Of a stretch of DNA of 64,000 bases, positions 18,979-27,822 are shown piece by piece. The stretch is from Sorangium cellulosum. GTDB taxonomy: Bacteria; Myxococcota_A; Polyangia; Polyangiales; Polyangiaceae. Location: assembly GCF_002950945.1 (NCBI RefSeq), contig NZ_CP012673.1:11360501-11424500 (forward strand). The letters run 5' to 3'. Both the position numbers and the translations under genes were made by a program. Position 1 is the stretch's first letter; each line of letters begins with the position of its first letter. Below the pieces are notes generated by a model, which was not told where the DNA came from, ran no database searches, and saw nothing but the letters and a program-made list of their open reading frames with translations.

Positions 18979-20193
18979 TCAGAACGTGGCGTCGTCCACG
19001 CGTGTCCCCGGAGAGGAGCTCCCCGGTGCGAGCGCGGTGCCCGGCGTCGTCTCGACGGGCGCCGCGTCCGTGGGGATCAGGAAGTCGCGCACGACCCCCA
19101 TGTGTTGCATCTGATCGGCGCCGCTGTCCGACGTGAGGGCGGGGCTGAGCTCGTCGATGGGCGAGTAGACGCGTGTGTCCGCCACCAGGCCGTTGATGAA
19201 GCGGCTCGCGCCGATCACGACGGCGGTCTCGTGGGGATCCAGGTCGCCGTCGGCGAGCACCCAGTCATAGGGCTTGGTCCGGCCGGCGTTGGTGTCCGTG
19301 TCCCCGTTCCTGTCGGCGGGGTAGGGCCCGGAGGTGACGGCGACCTGCGAGAGGATCGAGATGCACGACTCGCTCCGGCGGTCGGTGTTGAAGTCGCCGC
19401 CGATGACCAGGTAATCGCTCTCGGGGATGCTCTCCTGGACGGCCGCGACGAGCTCGCGCGCCTCGCCCTGCCGCACGCTCGACCCGGCGGTCAGGAAGTG
19501 GACGCTGACGGCCCAGAGGTCGATCGGACCGGGGATGTCGATGCGCGCCCAGGCGAAGTCCCGGTTGTCGATCGCGCTGTCGTCCCACTCGCCGGCCTCG
19601 AGGATCGGAAAGCGGCTGACGATCCCGTTCGCGATCTGCGCGTCCGTCTCGCGGTGGTAGCTGAAGGTGCTGCCGAACGTGTCGTCCACGAAGGCGCGGA
19701 GCTCGTCCGCGCTGTTTTCGCCGTAATTGAACTCCTGAATCAGAACGATATCCGGCGCGACGCCCTGAAGGATGCGCTGGCCGTCGCCGGGGTCGTAGCT
19801 CTGACGCGGGCCGCTCGTGAGGTTCGCCGCCATGATCCGGACGCGCGTCGTCGGGAGCCCCTCACCACCACCACTGCCGCCGCCTCCGGCATCACCGCCA
19901 CTGCCGCCGCCTTCGGCATCACCGCCACTGCCGCCGCCTCCGCTGGCGTCACCGCCGCTGCCGCCATCACCACTGGCATCACCGCCGCCGCCGCTGGCGT
20001 CACCGCCCGCGCCACCACCGCCTTCCCCGACGCCGCCGTGCCCCCCGATGCCCCCGCCGCCACCCCCCGCGCCGCCTGGCGGAGTATTCTCCTGCGGAGA
20101 ATCGGACCCGCACGCCGCTCCGGCGAGCGCGGACAGGAGCAACGGCAGCCGCAAGAACAGGTGTCCTCGGGCAAGAAAAGACGTCGCGCACAT
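18979..20193 (-). CDS. Endonuclease/exonuclease/phosphatase-family lipoprotein
   Basis: A 404-residue lipoprotein: leader LFLRLPLLLSALAGAACGSD with lipobox GAAC, then ~85 residues of Gly/Asp/Ala/Ser repeats. An EEP (DNase I-like) domain follows. Catalytic landmarks are IMAANLTSG (family N in strand 1), VLIQEFN with the metal-binding Glu, VSVHFLTAG, VIGGDFNTDRRS and a closing ADQMQHMGVV. The family includes phosphodiesterases, nucleases and sphingomyelinases; which reaction applies is unclear. The DNA of the Gly linker is a run of 12-24 base repeats. It converges with rtcR. Confidence 0.8.
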   Translation of the reverse strand: MCATSFLARGHLFLRLPLLLSALAGAACGSDSPQENTPPGGAGGGGGGIGGHGGVGEGGGGAGGDASGGGGDASGDGGSGGDASGGGGSGGDAEGGGSGGDAGGGGSGGGEGLPTTRVRIMAANLTSGPRQSYDPGDGQRILQGVAPDIVLIQEFNYGENSADELRAFVDDTFGSTFSYHRETDAQIANGIVSRFPILEAGEWDDSAIDNRDFAWARIDIPGPIDLWAVSVHFLTAGSSVRQGEARELVAAVQESIPESDYLVIGGDFNTDRRSESCISILSQVAVTSGPYPADRNGDTDTNAGRTKPYDWVLADGDLDPHETAVVIGASRFINGLVADTRVYSPIDELSPALTSDSGADQMQHMGVVRDFLIPTDAAPVETTPGTALAPGSSSPGTRVDDATF

Positions 20194-20334
20194 CTCGTTG
20201 TACCGGACCTTCCTTGGCTTGCTTGGCGAAAGCAGCAAGGATAACGCATCATGCGCGTGCCGCCAGCCAGGCACAGGCGCGCGGCGCATCAAGCCATGCT
20301 GCGCGCCCGGTCAAGCCGGTTGTACCGGCCGGGA

Positions 20335-20757
20335 TTACTGCGGCGTCAGCGTGGCGCGCTCGTGATCAAGGACCACCCCGTTGCAGGCCGCGGGCGTCGC
20401 TTCGAGGTCGAGGTGAACGGGCGCGAAGCCGGCGGCGGTGGCGTCGAGTGTCCCCGCCCCCGGGCTGCCGTCGCCCCAGGCGCACGAGATGCCGTTGTCG
20501 ACCGTGCACGGGCTGGCGGCGTCGGCCCCGAGGTCCTCCAGGCGCAGCGACGTGTTCGTCCCCGCCCCGCCCAGCGTGATCTCGATGTCCGCGGGGATGT
20601 CTCCCTGCGGGAGCTCCAGGAGGGCGGTGAACGAGTAGGGCGCCGGCGGGCCGACGTCGCCGCAATCGGTGCCGCCGCACCCGCTGGCGCAGGCGATCGC
20701 CGCCGCCGGCAGCAGGCCGGCGAGCGCTCGAGGGCGCAACCCCCTCTCGCCCCTCAT
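20335..20757 (-). CDS. Small lipoprotein of unknown function
   Basis: A 140-residue protein with leader RALAGLLPAAAIACASGCGG and lipobox ASGC. The mature part is beta-rich (YSFTALLELPQGDIPADIEI, HLDLEATPAACNGVVLDH) with four Cys that may pair. No family was recognised. Its ATG overlaps the stop of the 88-residue gene upstream (ATGA), so it is translationally coupled to it. Confidence 0.6.
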   Translation of the reverse strand: MRGERGLRPRALAGLLPAAAIACASGCGGTDCGDVGPPAPYSFTALLELPQGDIPADIEITLGGAGTNTSLRLEDLGADAASPCTVDNGISCAWGDGSPGAGTLDATAAGFAPVHLDLEATPAACNGVVLDHERATLTPQ

Positions 20758-21020
20758 TTGTCGTCCAGGAACGTCATCTGCGGCAACTTGACGTTCGGGT
20801 CTTCCTGGCGAGCCTCCGCGTGGACCCTCTCCACGAGCTGCCTGCAATGGTTCAGATCGTCCACCCGGAAGAGGAACAGGATCTCGTTCGGATCATCGGC
20901 GTTGCTCCACAGGTGCTCCAGGTGCATGCCTTGTTCGGCATGACCAGGCGCGTCTCCCTCCAGCTGTTGTTTGACGTCCGCAAACTTGACGCCGGAAAGC
21001 CTCGCCAGGATGTGAGCCAT
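20754..21020 (-). CDS. Small conserved-looking cytoplasmic protein of unknown function
   Basis: An 88-residue protein with no signal or membrane segment. It contains the well-formed block HLEHLWSNADDPNEILFLFR followed by VDDLNHCRQLVERVHAEAR and ends NVKLPQMTFLDD. The composition looks like a small alpha/beta (ferredoxin-like dimeric) fold. I cannot name a family. An AGGAG site precedes the ATG. It is coupled to the downstream lipoprotein gene by a 4-base overlap. Confidence 0.65.
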   Translation of the reverse strand: MAHILARLSGVKFADVKQQLEGDAPGHAEQGMHLEHLWSNADDPNEILFLFRVDDLNHCRQLVERVHAEARQEDPNVKLPQMTFLDDK

Positions 21021-21213
21021 GATCAGATCTCCTGAAGGTGACGACCTGGAAGCCACGAAATCATCGCGTGACCCCGCCGGAATTTGACAGCTCCACTGGA
21101 TCTCACGACGCCGGTCAGCCTATCGGGCGTGCCGAGGTGGTGTCAAGCCGGGGCTTCGCCGGCGCCGCGCCGGCGCCTACAGGAAATCCCGACAGGGTTC
21201 CCGGGGCGCGGGA

Positions 21214-22032
21214 CTAGAATCGATACCGCAGCAGCCGACCCATCCTCATCACCGCGGGGACATGGCGGGCCACGTGATAAATGACACGGTGCGCCCAGGG
21301 CAGCTTGGCGATCGACGCCGCGTCGTACGATATCAGCTCCGTGACGAGCTCGAGCCGCGGGACCCATCTCTGCAGCGCTCGCGGATCGTCGATCCCCCAC
21401 CCTCCCACCGACGCGCCCGTCGCCTTGATGGAAGGGTGAAACGAGAGCAGCCGCGCGCCCATCCGGCTGTACGCGTCGAACGCCACCTGACCGCGGGGGA
21501 AATGGCTGGTCAGCCGCTCCAGCAGCTGCCTCGCGTCGTGCTCCGCGAGGTAAGGCAAGAGCCCTTCGGCCACGATCATGGCCGGGCGGCCCGCCGGGAG
21601 CTCGGCGAGCCAGCCCGGGTCCGTCACCGACGAGCCGATCGTGCGGTACCCCTCGCGATCCGGGTAAACGCGCCGGCGCAGCGCGATCACCTCGGGGTAG
21701 TCGATATCGAACCAGAGGACGCTGGCCGGCGGGTCGACCCGGAAGACGCGGGTATCCAGCCCACACCCCAGGTGCAGCACGACCGCGCCGGGACTGTCCG
21801 CCAGGAACTCCGCCGTCCACCGATCCAGCTCCCTCGCCCGGATCGCCAGGCCGACCGCGTCCCGCCTCCGTACCTTCAGCTTCCCGAAGTCGTAATCGAG
21901 CCGCCGGACCGCCTCCTCCGCCGCCTCATCCCGGAGGATCGAGTCGCTCGATCGGCTCTCCAGCGCCTTCCCATACAGCGTGATGAGGAGCGTCTCCTTC
22001 TCTTTCGTGAGGTGTACCGGTTCCCTGCCCAT
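21214..22032 (-). CDS. SAM-dependent methyltransferase, leucine carboxyl methyltransferase (TcmP-like) family
   Basis: A 272-residue protein of the LCMT/PPM1 branch: N-terminal LTKEKETLLITLYGKALES, motif I VVLHLGCGLDTRVFRV, acidic motif II VLWFDIDYPEVIALRR, then MIVAEGLLPYL and QVAFDAYSRMG. Bacterial members methylate carboxyl or hydroxyl groups of small molecules and often serve secondary metabolism (for example TcmP). No biosynthetic genes surround it. Length is normal. Confidence 0.85.
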   Translation of the reverse strand: MGREPVHLTKEKETLLITLYGKALESRSSDSILRDEAAEEAVRRLDYDFGKLKVRRRDAVGLAIRARELDRWTAEFLADSPGAVVLHLGCGLDTRVFRVDPPASVLWFDIDYPEVIALRRRVYPDREGYRTIGSSVTDPGWLAELPAGRPAMIVAEGLLPYLAEHDARQLLERLTSHFPRGQVAFDAYSRMGARLLSFHPSIKATGASVGGWGIDDPRALQRWVPRLELVTELISYDAASIAKLPWAHRVIYHVARHVPAVMRMGRLLRYRF

Positions 22033-22137
22033 CCCCGGAGCCTACACGCTCCGCGCCGCTTCCCCCCCGGGGAATCGCCGTCGCGCCCGAGGCCGATGCC
22101 CGGCCCCCGGGAGACACCCCTGAACGACGCTCTCTCG

Positions 22138-22845
22138 TTAGCCCTCCCGTGCGCCGCCGTCCTCCGTGACACGGACGAACGGCGCGCAGACGTCCCGCAC
22201 ATTGAAGAAGAACACCCGGTCCCAGCAGGGCACCTGCTCCCGCTCCGAGAGCTCGAACACCTGGCCTCGGGACAGGCTGCCGACGAGCCTCGCGTGCGAC
22301 CGGCCCCTCATGCTCCACCGGAACTCGTACGGAAGCAGGACGCTGGGATCGCCGAAGAGGCCGCGCTGCTCGGTGAAGCTGCGCCGCGCGGCCTCGCAGA
22401 AGTCCCGCGCGTGTCGGAGGTTCGGGGCCACGATGTACGTCGCCGCCAGGCCCTCCTCGATCAGCTGCCGGTTCACGAGCCGACCTCCCGAGAGGACGAA
22501 CCCGAGCACGCGCCCGTAGCTGTCGAACTTCTGCGCGTCCGTCTGGACCTCCACCTCGGCCCCGACGGGCAGCAGCTCGGCCAGCCGCGCGGCGGCCGCC
22601 TCGGCCCAGCGGCCCTGCGAAGCGCCGAGGAAGTGCGTCTCCGGCGTATCGATCGAGAGCAGGCGAATACCGCGGATCACGCCGATCTCGTCGCGCACCC
22701 GGATCGTGTCTCCGTCCACCACCTTCACGATTTCCCCGCGGAAGCTGTCGCCCGAGAGCTCTGGCGCGCTGCGGAGCCGCCGCCTCCCGGACACAAGGGA
22801 AACGTAGTCGATGAACCTCCGGTAGACCGGAAGAAGTCCTGTCAT
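22138..22845 (-). CDS. Thermonuclease (SNase-like) family protein
   Basis: A 235-residue protein. The staphylococcal-nuclease fold is seen in GEIVKVVDGDTIRVRDE, IRLLSIDTPET, a FDSYGRVLGFVLSGGRLVN block and LIEEGLAATYI. Catalytic Asp and Arg positions appear kept (DGDTI, RLLSIDTPE, SYGR). The N-terminal ~30 residues are weakly hydrophobic (VYRRFIDYVSLVSG) but not a clear signal peptide. The C-terminal ~70 residues (RGRSHARLVGSLSRGQVF...) are extra and unrecognised. AGGAGG site before the ATG. Confidence 0.85.
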   Translation of the reverse strand: MTGLLPVYRRFIDYVSLVSGRRRLRSAPELSGDSFRGEIVKVVDGDTIRVRDEIGVIRGIRLLSIDTPETHFLGASQGRWAEAAAARLAELLPVGAEVEVQTDAQKFDSYGRVLGFVLSGGRLVNRQLIEEGLAATYIVAPNLRHARDFCEAARRSFTEQRGLFGDPSVLLPYEFRWSMRGRSHARLVGSLSRGQVFELSEREQVPCWDRVFFFNVRDVCAPFVRVTEDGGAREG

Positions 22846-23135
22846 CGCCCCCTCCTTCGGATACACTCCCAGAAACCGCCGCTCTTCGACGCGCTGGACG
22901 CTCGTCCTGACCAGGCGGCCTGATCCAGGATGATATAGAGCGCCCCGCCGCCTCATGACAGCGCCCGCGCGCCGCGGAGCGCGCAAACTCGCCTGGGAAG
23001 TCCGGAGAGCCGCCGGAGCGGAACAGGCGATAAAGACGCCTGGCGTGGAGCTCGCGGCGGCCGCGGCTCGTGCCGCTCGGGGCGACGTCCCCGGGGAGCC
23101 TCCCCTCCGGCCAGGGCATCGGCTAGACTGCGGTC

Positions 23136-24011
23136 GTGGTCCAGCCTCTCCCCAGCGGTTACTTCTTCGACCCCGCGGACCCGCGCGCCCCCACGAGCGA
23201 CCAGTGGGCCAGGATGACGCCGGCCGAGCGGGCGCGCGTCGTCGACATGCTCCCCGCCGAGGTCCCGCTGGAGCTCATGCCGCCCGAGGGCGACGCGCAC
23301 CGCAAGGCCAAGCGCGACGCGCTCGACGCGCTCGACGGCTTCTTCCGCCGCGCCGCCCGCAAGATCTATCTCTCCTCCGAGCTCGGCGTCTACTACCCCG
23401 GCGAGGCGCGCTTCGCGCCCGACCTGCTCGCCGTCCTCGACGTCGCGCTCCACGACCGCATGAAGTGGGTGGTCGACGACGAGGGCAAGGGCCTGGACCT
23501 CGTGATCGAGGTCCACGTGGCCGGCGATCGCGCCAAGGATGAACAGGGCAACGTCGAGCGGTACGCCCGGCTCGGGATCCGCGAGTACTTCTTCTTCGAT
23601 CGCGCGCGGCTGCGCCTGCACGGCTACAGGCTGCCCGCGGTCCAGGAAGGTGATCCGTCCCGCCCCCGCGTGTACCAGCGGATCGTGCCCCAGGCCGGCC
23701 GCTTCGCCTCCGAGGTGCTCGGCCTCGACCTCCTGCTCGACGGCTCCCGCCTCCGCTTCTTCGCGGGGAACGCGCCCCTCGAGGACGCCGACGAGATGAT
23801 CGCCCGCCTCGGCGGCATGCTCGACGACGTCATCGCCCGCCAGGAGGAGGCCCAGCACCTCGCCGAGGAGCTCGCCGCCCAGCTCGACAGAGAGCGGCGC
23901 CTCCTCGATGAAGAGCGGCGCCTCCTCGATGAAGAGCGGCGCCTCCGCGAGGACGTGGAGCGGCAGCTCGCCGAGGCGCGCGCCGAGATCGAGCGGCTCA
24001 AGGTCCGCTGA
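23136..24011 (+). CDS. Uma2-family (DUF820, PD-(D/E)XK-like) protein with C-terminal coiled coil
   Basis: A 291-residue protein. The Uma2 fold is visible in MLPAEVPLELMPPEGDAH, the active-site strands FAPDLLAVLDV and LDLVIEVHVAGD (Asp and Glu-x-His), and RYARLGIREYFFFD. The nuclease-like core is family-typical, but in vivo function is unknown. The tail from ~235 is a heptad coiled coil containing three copies of an ERRLLDE unit encoded by near-identical 21-base DNA repeats (about 23888-23945). The start is GTG. Confidence 0.85.
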   Translation: MVQPLPSGYFFDPADPRAPTSDQWARMTPAERARVVDMLPAEVPLELMPPEGDAHRKAKRDALDALDGFFRRAARKIYLSSELGVYYPGEARFAPDLLAVLDVALHDRMKWVVDDEGKGLDLVIEVHVAGDRAKDEQGNVERYARLGIREYFFFDRARLRLHGYRLPAVQEGDPSRPRVYQRIVPQAGRFASEVLGLDLLLDGSRLRFFAGNAPLEDADEMIARLGGMLDDVIARQEEAQHLAEELAAQLDRERRLLDEERRLLDEERRLREDVERQLAEARAEIERLKVR

Positions 24012-24032
24012 GCGCGCGCCCGAGGGTGGAAG

Positions 24033-24797
24033 TTAGAGCGCAGCCGCCGATGGCGAGGGCGGCCTCAGCATCGCGCGATCGCCGTTGGGTACATGGAGGA
24101 AGCTGAGCGCGGTCGCCACGAGCACGATGGCAGCGGGCACGAGGAAGGCGAGGAAATGAAGGCCGTGCGCGAGCGTGACCCCGGACGCTGCGCCTACCGC
24201 GAAGGCCACGATCTTGCCGGCACGGAGCAGCGCGTGGCGCTTGGCCGACCGCTTCACGTCGCCTTCAGCGCACACGAACTCGACCAGGTGAATCCCGAGA
24301 TCGGTCGCAGGGCCCGTGAGGTGGGTCGTGCGCACGAGCAGCCCTGTGCTCGTCGCGACCGCGGCGTTCTGGAGCCCGCTCGCGAAGCTCAGCACCGACA
24401 GCAGCACGAAGTCGCCGGCGTCGAGGAGGGCACCTCCGAACATCCCCAGGAGCCCGGCGTGGCCGGCAAGCGCCACCGCGGCGGTGGTGACGGCGACCAC
24501 CACGAGCGGCGCCGCGTAGAGCGGGCGTTTGCCCCGGTGCACACGCGCGTTGATGAGCATGCCCGACGCCATCGCTCCGCCGATGAAGCACGCGAGCGCC
24601 ATCACGAATTCGCGCAGATGGCTCAGGTCCGCGAGCTCCGTGCCGAGCTTTGTAACCGTCCCGGTCACGTGGGTGACGAAGTGCTCGCACGCGACCATGG
24701 CGATGGCGTTCACGCAGCCGGCGGCGAACGTGAGCATGATCCATGTGGGCACGTGTCGACGTGAGAAGATCTCATCAGGTCTGTGAAGCGCGGGCAT
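24033..24797 (-). CDS. DUF1275 (YoaK-like) membrane protein
   Basis: A 254-residue polytopic protein with about six to seven helices. The YoaK signature is at the start, MLTFAAGCVNAIAMVACEHF followed by FVTHVTGTVTKLGTELA, and again in SFASGLQNAAVATSTGLLVRTTHLTG. Family function is unknown; a transporter-like role is suspected. It ends in a Ser/Pro-rich tail. An AGGAGA site precedes the ATG. It lies downstream of the carbonic anhydrase on the same strand with a 130-base gap. Confidence 0.88.
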   Translation of the reverse strand: MPALHRPDEIFSRRHVPTWIMLTFAAGCVNAIAMVACEHFVTHVTGTVTKLGTELADLSHLREFVMALACFIGGAMASGMLINARVHRGKRPLYAAPLVVVAVTTAAVALAGHAGLLGMFGGALLDAGDFVLLSVLSFASGLQNAAVATSTGLLVRTTHLTGPATDLGIHLVEFVCAEGDVKRSAKRHALLRAGKIVAFAVGAASGVTLAHGLHFLAFLVPAAIVLVATALSFLHVPNGDRAMLRPPSPSAAAL

Positions 24798-24929
24798 TGC
24801 TATTCTCCTGGTAATGGCGAGTCATGTACGTGGATTTCGCGCCTGGGACGCGCGGCATGAAAATCCAACGCAGCAAAAGAAAAGTGATCCTCTGTTCTCG
24901 ATCGGAGCGCTGGTCGATGCCTCAGCCGC

Positions 24930-25598
24930 TCAGAAGATCCGCCTTAGGGACGTCCTCTCGGGCAGCGCAGAAGGCGGAGCCGCCTCGCAGATCTGTAGGT
25001 ATTGCCCGCTCTCGTGGTCGTACTGGAAGACCTGCCCGCTCTCGATCTTGTACACCCAGGCGTACAGCGAGAGCTCGCCGCGCGCGAGCCGCGACCGGAC
25101 CGTCGGGTGCGTCCGGAGATTCTCGATCTGGGCGAGGACGTTCTCCTCGACCGTGATGGTGAGGCGCGCCGGGCCCTCGACCTCCCGGTAGTTCTCCAGC
25201 ACCAGGCGGCGCGTCAGCTCGGCGTGCTGGAGCCAGCTCTTGACCGCCGGCATATCATCGAGGCCCGAGGGATCGAGCAGCCCGCGCATCGCGCCGCAGT
25301 GCGTGTGGCCGCAGACGATGATGTGCTTGACCCCGAGGTGCGCGATGGCGAACTCGATCGTCGCGGCCTCACCGCCGCTGCCCGCGCCGTAAGGGGGCAC
25401 GAGGTTGCCCGCGTTGCGCAGGATGAAGAGATCGCCCGGCAGCGTCTGCGTGATGAGGCTCGGGTTGATGCGGCTGTCCGAGCACGTGATGAGCAGCGCC
25501 TCCGGACTCTGTCCCTTCGCCAGGCTGCGGAAGAGATCCTGATGAGAGACGCAGATCTCGGACTGGAACTTATGTAGCCCTTGAATAAGCTTTTGCAT
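24930..25598 (-). CDS. Beta-class carbonic anhydrase
   Basis: A 222-residue enzyme that interconverts CO2 and bicarbonate. Zinc ligands are Cys39 and the Asp41-Arg43 dyad in ITCSDSRINP, then His98 and Cys101 in VCGHTHCGAM. The GDLFILRNAGNLVPPYG block and the AATIEFAIAHLGVKHI helix are typical. ATG 25598 gives the standard family length; the frame is open further upstream without homology. In many bacteria such a gene stands beside a SulP bicarbonate transporter. Here only a wrecked SulP remnant remains, beyond the FecR copy upstream. Confidence 0.93.
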   Translation of the reverse strand: MQKLIQGLHKFQSEICVSHQDLFRSLAKGQSPEALLITCSDSRINPSLITQTLPGDLFILRNAGNLVPPYGAGSGGEAATIEFAIAHLGVKHIIVCGHTHCGAMRGLLDPSGLDDMPAVKSWLQHAELTRRLVLENYREVEGPARLTITVEENVLAQIENLRTHPTVRSRLARGELSLYAWVYKIESGQVFQYDHESGQYLQICEAAPPSALPERTSLRRIF

Positions 25599-26066
25599 TG
25601 GACAAAGACTCCCGTTGACCGCGCGGCTCTCGCGCGGCAGTTGCGTCAGACTTCCCATTTCGTGGCCTCTCGCCACGGCGCGGCGACCTCGCGGCCCGAG
25701 GCGTCCCGTCACGATCTCCGCGGAGACATAGAGGCACGGAGAGGCCGAGGCGACACGGAGCTCAGCAGCCCCCTGCGCCTGAGTGCCTCCGCGACGAGTC
25801 TCCTATCGGAGCGGCCGGAACAGCCTGAGGATCTTGTCAGGCTGCGATGCGCGCTCTATCGGTCACTCGCAGAGCAGCTGGCGCCTCCCGGCGCGCGCAC
25901 GTCACGTGCGTCGTAGGTGCACCGTCGGCTCGGCAAGGGTGTCGCGAGCAAGAGCGCCGAGCGCTCCGCGCGCCCGCGAAAGATGAAGCATGAGATCCTC
26001 CTCCTGCCCCTCTTCTCCGGCTGGCGGAGGACCCTTCGCAAAAAAAGCGCGGACGCGCGCATTGCC
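25599..26066. other. Intergenic region, with the 3' flank of FecR duplication unit A
   Basis: About 470 bases. The right part (from 25985) is the 3' flank shared with the second FecR unit. The left part, with blocks such as gaggcacggagaggccgaggcgacacggag, looks like non-coding or decayed DNA. No gene is supported. Confidence 0.5.
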
Positions 26067-27194
26067 TCAATTGCCGGCGATCTTCTTCGCTTCCGCCCGG
26101 TGAGCGCCCTTAGGACGCCTGGCGAGGTAGCGCCGCGCCGCGGCGGCGGCCTCGGCGGTGCGGCCGGCGCGCTGGAGCGCGATCGCCCGGAGGTAATCCG
26201 CCTCGTCGGCGCGCGCATCGCCCGGGTGCGCGACCGAGAACGCCTCGAGCTGCTCCGCGCTGCGGGTGTAGTCGCCCCGCGCCAGCGACTGCATCGCCTC
26301 CGCGAACTTGCGGGTGGCGGGCGAGCTCGACGACGCTGCGCCAGACGCGGCGCGCTTCCTCTCCACGGCCGCGGCGGGCGGCGCGCCCTGCCCCTGCGCG
26401 GCGGGGGCGGAGGGCTCCGCGCCCGGGGACGGCGCCGCGCTCCCGCCCGGGGCCGGCAGGAAGACCACTCCGGGAAGAGCAGCGGCCCCGGCGCCGCCCG
26501 TCGCCCGCCACGAGCCGCCCGACAGGATCATCGTGGAGAGCCCGGCGTAGCGGACCTCGACCTTGCCCTCCGACACGGACACGCCGCGGATGTGACCCCG
26601 CTCCGCCTCGACCCGGAACACCGTCCCACGCACCTCGACCTCGGCGTCGGTCGTCCGCACGATGAAGCGCTCCCCCGCCGCGAGCCGGCGCACGGTCACG
26701 TCGAGCGCGCCGTCCGTGAGCGTCACGACGTCGAGCCCCGCGCGCGTCTCGCGCTCGAAGCGCGCATCGACGGACGGCCGGAGGGTCGTCCCGCGATCAG
26801 GCGCGAGGCGCGGGGGCAGCTGGAAGCGCAACGCGATGGCCGGCTGCTCCGCCGGGCGCAGGGCCTCGCCCGCGCCGGACCAGACGAGCGCCGCCGCCAG
26901 GGCCAGCGCGGCCCCCGCGAGCGCGAGGCGCGCGCCGCCCCACGGGGCGCGCGAGGGCGGCAGCTCGGTCGCGCGCCGCAGGAGCGCGAGGCGCGCGCGC
27001 TGGTGCTCGAGCGGCGTCGCGGGCTCGCGAGGCGCCCGCACGGCCTCACCGATCCGCTCGATGTCGCGCGCGAGCGCCGCGCATGCGGCGCACTCGGCGG
27101 CGTGGCGCTCCACCGCCGCGGCCTCCGGCGGCCCGGAGCGGCCGCTGTGCAGCGCCTCCACGAGCGCGGCCTTCGGGCACTCCGGCGCCCTCAT
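26067..27194 (-). CDS. FecR-domain anti-sigma factor with zinc finger and TPR-like tail, copy A
   Basis: A 375-residue protein. It has an N-terminal zinc-finger motif of anti-sigma type (VERHAAECAACAAL, H-x3-C-x2-C) and one membrane helix (LALAGAALALAAALVWSG). A FecR domain follows (LTDGALDVTVRRLAAGERFIV, VEVRGTVFRVEAERG, VSVSEGKVEVRYAG), then an Ala/Pro/Gly linker and a C-terminal TPR-like pair (FAEAMQSLARGDYTRSAEQL...). It is near-identical to copy B except for 16 fewer linker residues. Its own sigma partner is reduced to a 3' stump just upstream, so it may be an orphan or may act on the sigma factor beside copy B. Confidence 0.88.
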   Translation of the reverse strand: MRAPECPKAALVEALHSGRSGPPEAAAVERHAAECAACAALARDIERIGEAVRAPREPATPLEHQRARLALLRRATELPPSRAPWGGARLALAGAALALAAALVWSGAGEALRPAEQPAIALRFQLPPRLAPDRGTTLRPSVDARFERETRAGLDVVTLTDGALDVTVRRLAAGERFIVRTTDAEVEVRGTVFRVEAERGHIRGVSVSEGKVEVRYAGLSTMILSGGSWRATGGAGAAALPGVVFLPAPGGSAAPSPGAEPSAPAAQGQGAPPAAAVERKRAASGAASSSSPATRKFAEAMQSLARGDYTRSAEQLEAFSVAHPGDARADEADYLRAIALQRAGRTAEAAAAARRYLARRPKGAHRAEAKKIAGN

Positions 27195-27274
27195 GGCGCC
27201 CCTCGCTCGAGCATGCGCCGCACCTCGGCGCGCGCCTCATGCAGGCGCCGCCACACCGTCCCGACGGACGCCCG
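27191..27274 (-). pseudogene. 3' stump of an ECF sigma factor gene
   Basis: Encodes only the end of region 4, VGTVWRRLHEARAEVRRMLE plus RGAP and stop, identical to the end of the sigma gene at 29076. The rest was never copied or was lost. It abuts the SulP remnant on the 5' side and overlaps the FecR copy A start by four bases, as in the intact pair. Confidence 0.85.
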
Positions 27275-27279
27275 CGCAC

Positions 27280-27748
27280 CTCGACATGGATGTTCCGCTG
27301 GGGTGCCGACGGCTCGGAGCGCCGGATGAGCTCCACGGTGTCGCGGTCGACGTCCCGCGCCGCCTGGGAGTCGACGACCACGTGTGCGTCGCGCGGCAGC
27401 CGACCGGAGAGCGTGACGAGCTGGCTTTGCGTGAAGAAGTGGGCATCCTCGTTGAACCGGATCGTCACGCGCGCCTCCACGTGGCTCACATCCGACCCGC
27501 GGGCCATGTTGGCCTTCTGCATGAAGACGACGCCGACCGCGAGGCAGCGCGACCAGGAAGACGACCAGACCGGCGGGGATGTCGGACTTGAGGTTCGCGC
27601 TGAGGTGATGGCCGAGCGCCGGCGCGCTCGCTACTGCGGGCGCGCCGGAGGGCACCTCTCGCGGCGCGACGGCGTCGTGCGCGCTGCGCCGATAAGCGTC
27701 GACGTGGGCAGAGACGGCGCTTGGATAGATGGCGTCATCTGACTGCAT
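27280..27748 (-). pseudogene. SulP-family anion transporter remnant with most of the membrane domain deleted
   Basis: The minus strand starts at ATG 27748 and reads to ANLKSDIPAGLVVFLVALP, the conserved first-helix start of SulP bicarbonate/sulfate transporters. At about 27545 the reading jumps frame to AVGVVFMQKANMARG. It continues through a C-terminal STAS-like part, VTIRFNEDAHFFTQSQL and DAHVVVDSQAARDVDRDTVE, ending at RNIHVEVRG. A few hundred residues of membrane domain are therefore missing, and the C-terminal end is cut by the duplication junction. A functional SulP here would have suited the carbonic anhydrase gene nearby. Confidence 0.75.
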
Positions 27749-27822
27749 GCCCTTCTTCTCCGGCTGGCGGAGGACCCTTCGCAAGAAATCGCGGACGCGC
27801 GCTTTTCCTCAACCGCCGGCGA
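27747..27822. repeat. Third, truncated copy of the FecR 3' end and flank
   Basis: The sequence from tgcccttcttctccggctgg through ctcaaccgccggcgag repeats the 3' flank found at about 26005-26080 and 27845-27920. It includes the last codons of FecR in altered form. It implies that at least three units once existed and that one collapsed by recombination. Confidence 0.75.

Larger units (their letters stand above)
25985..27274. repeat. Duplication unit A (sigma 3' end + FecR + 3' flank)
   Basis: This segment of 1290 bases matches 27823-29160 (1338 bases). The 48-base difference is two extra 8-residue linker repeats in copy B. Homology begins at gaagcatgagatcc and ends at ccacaccgtcccgacgg, inside the sigma reading frame. 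Confidence 0.9.
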
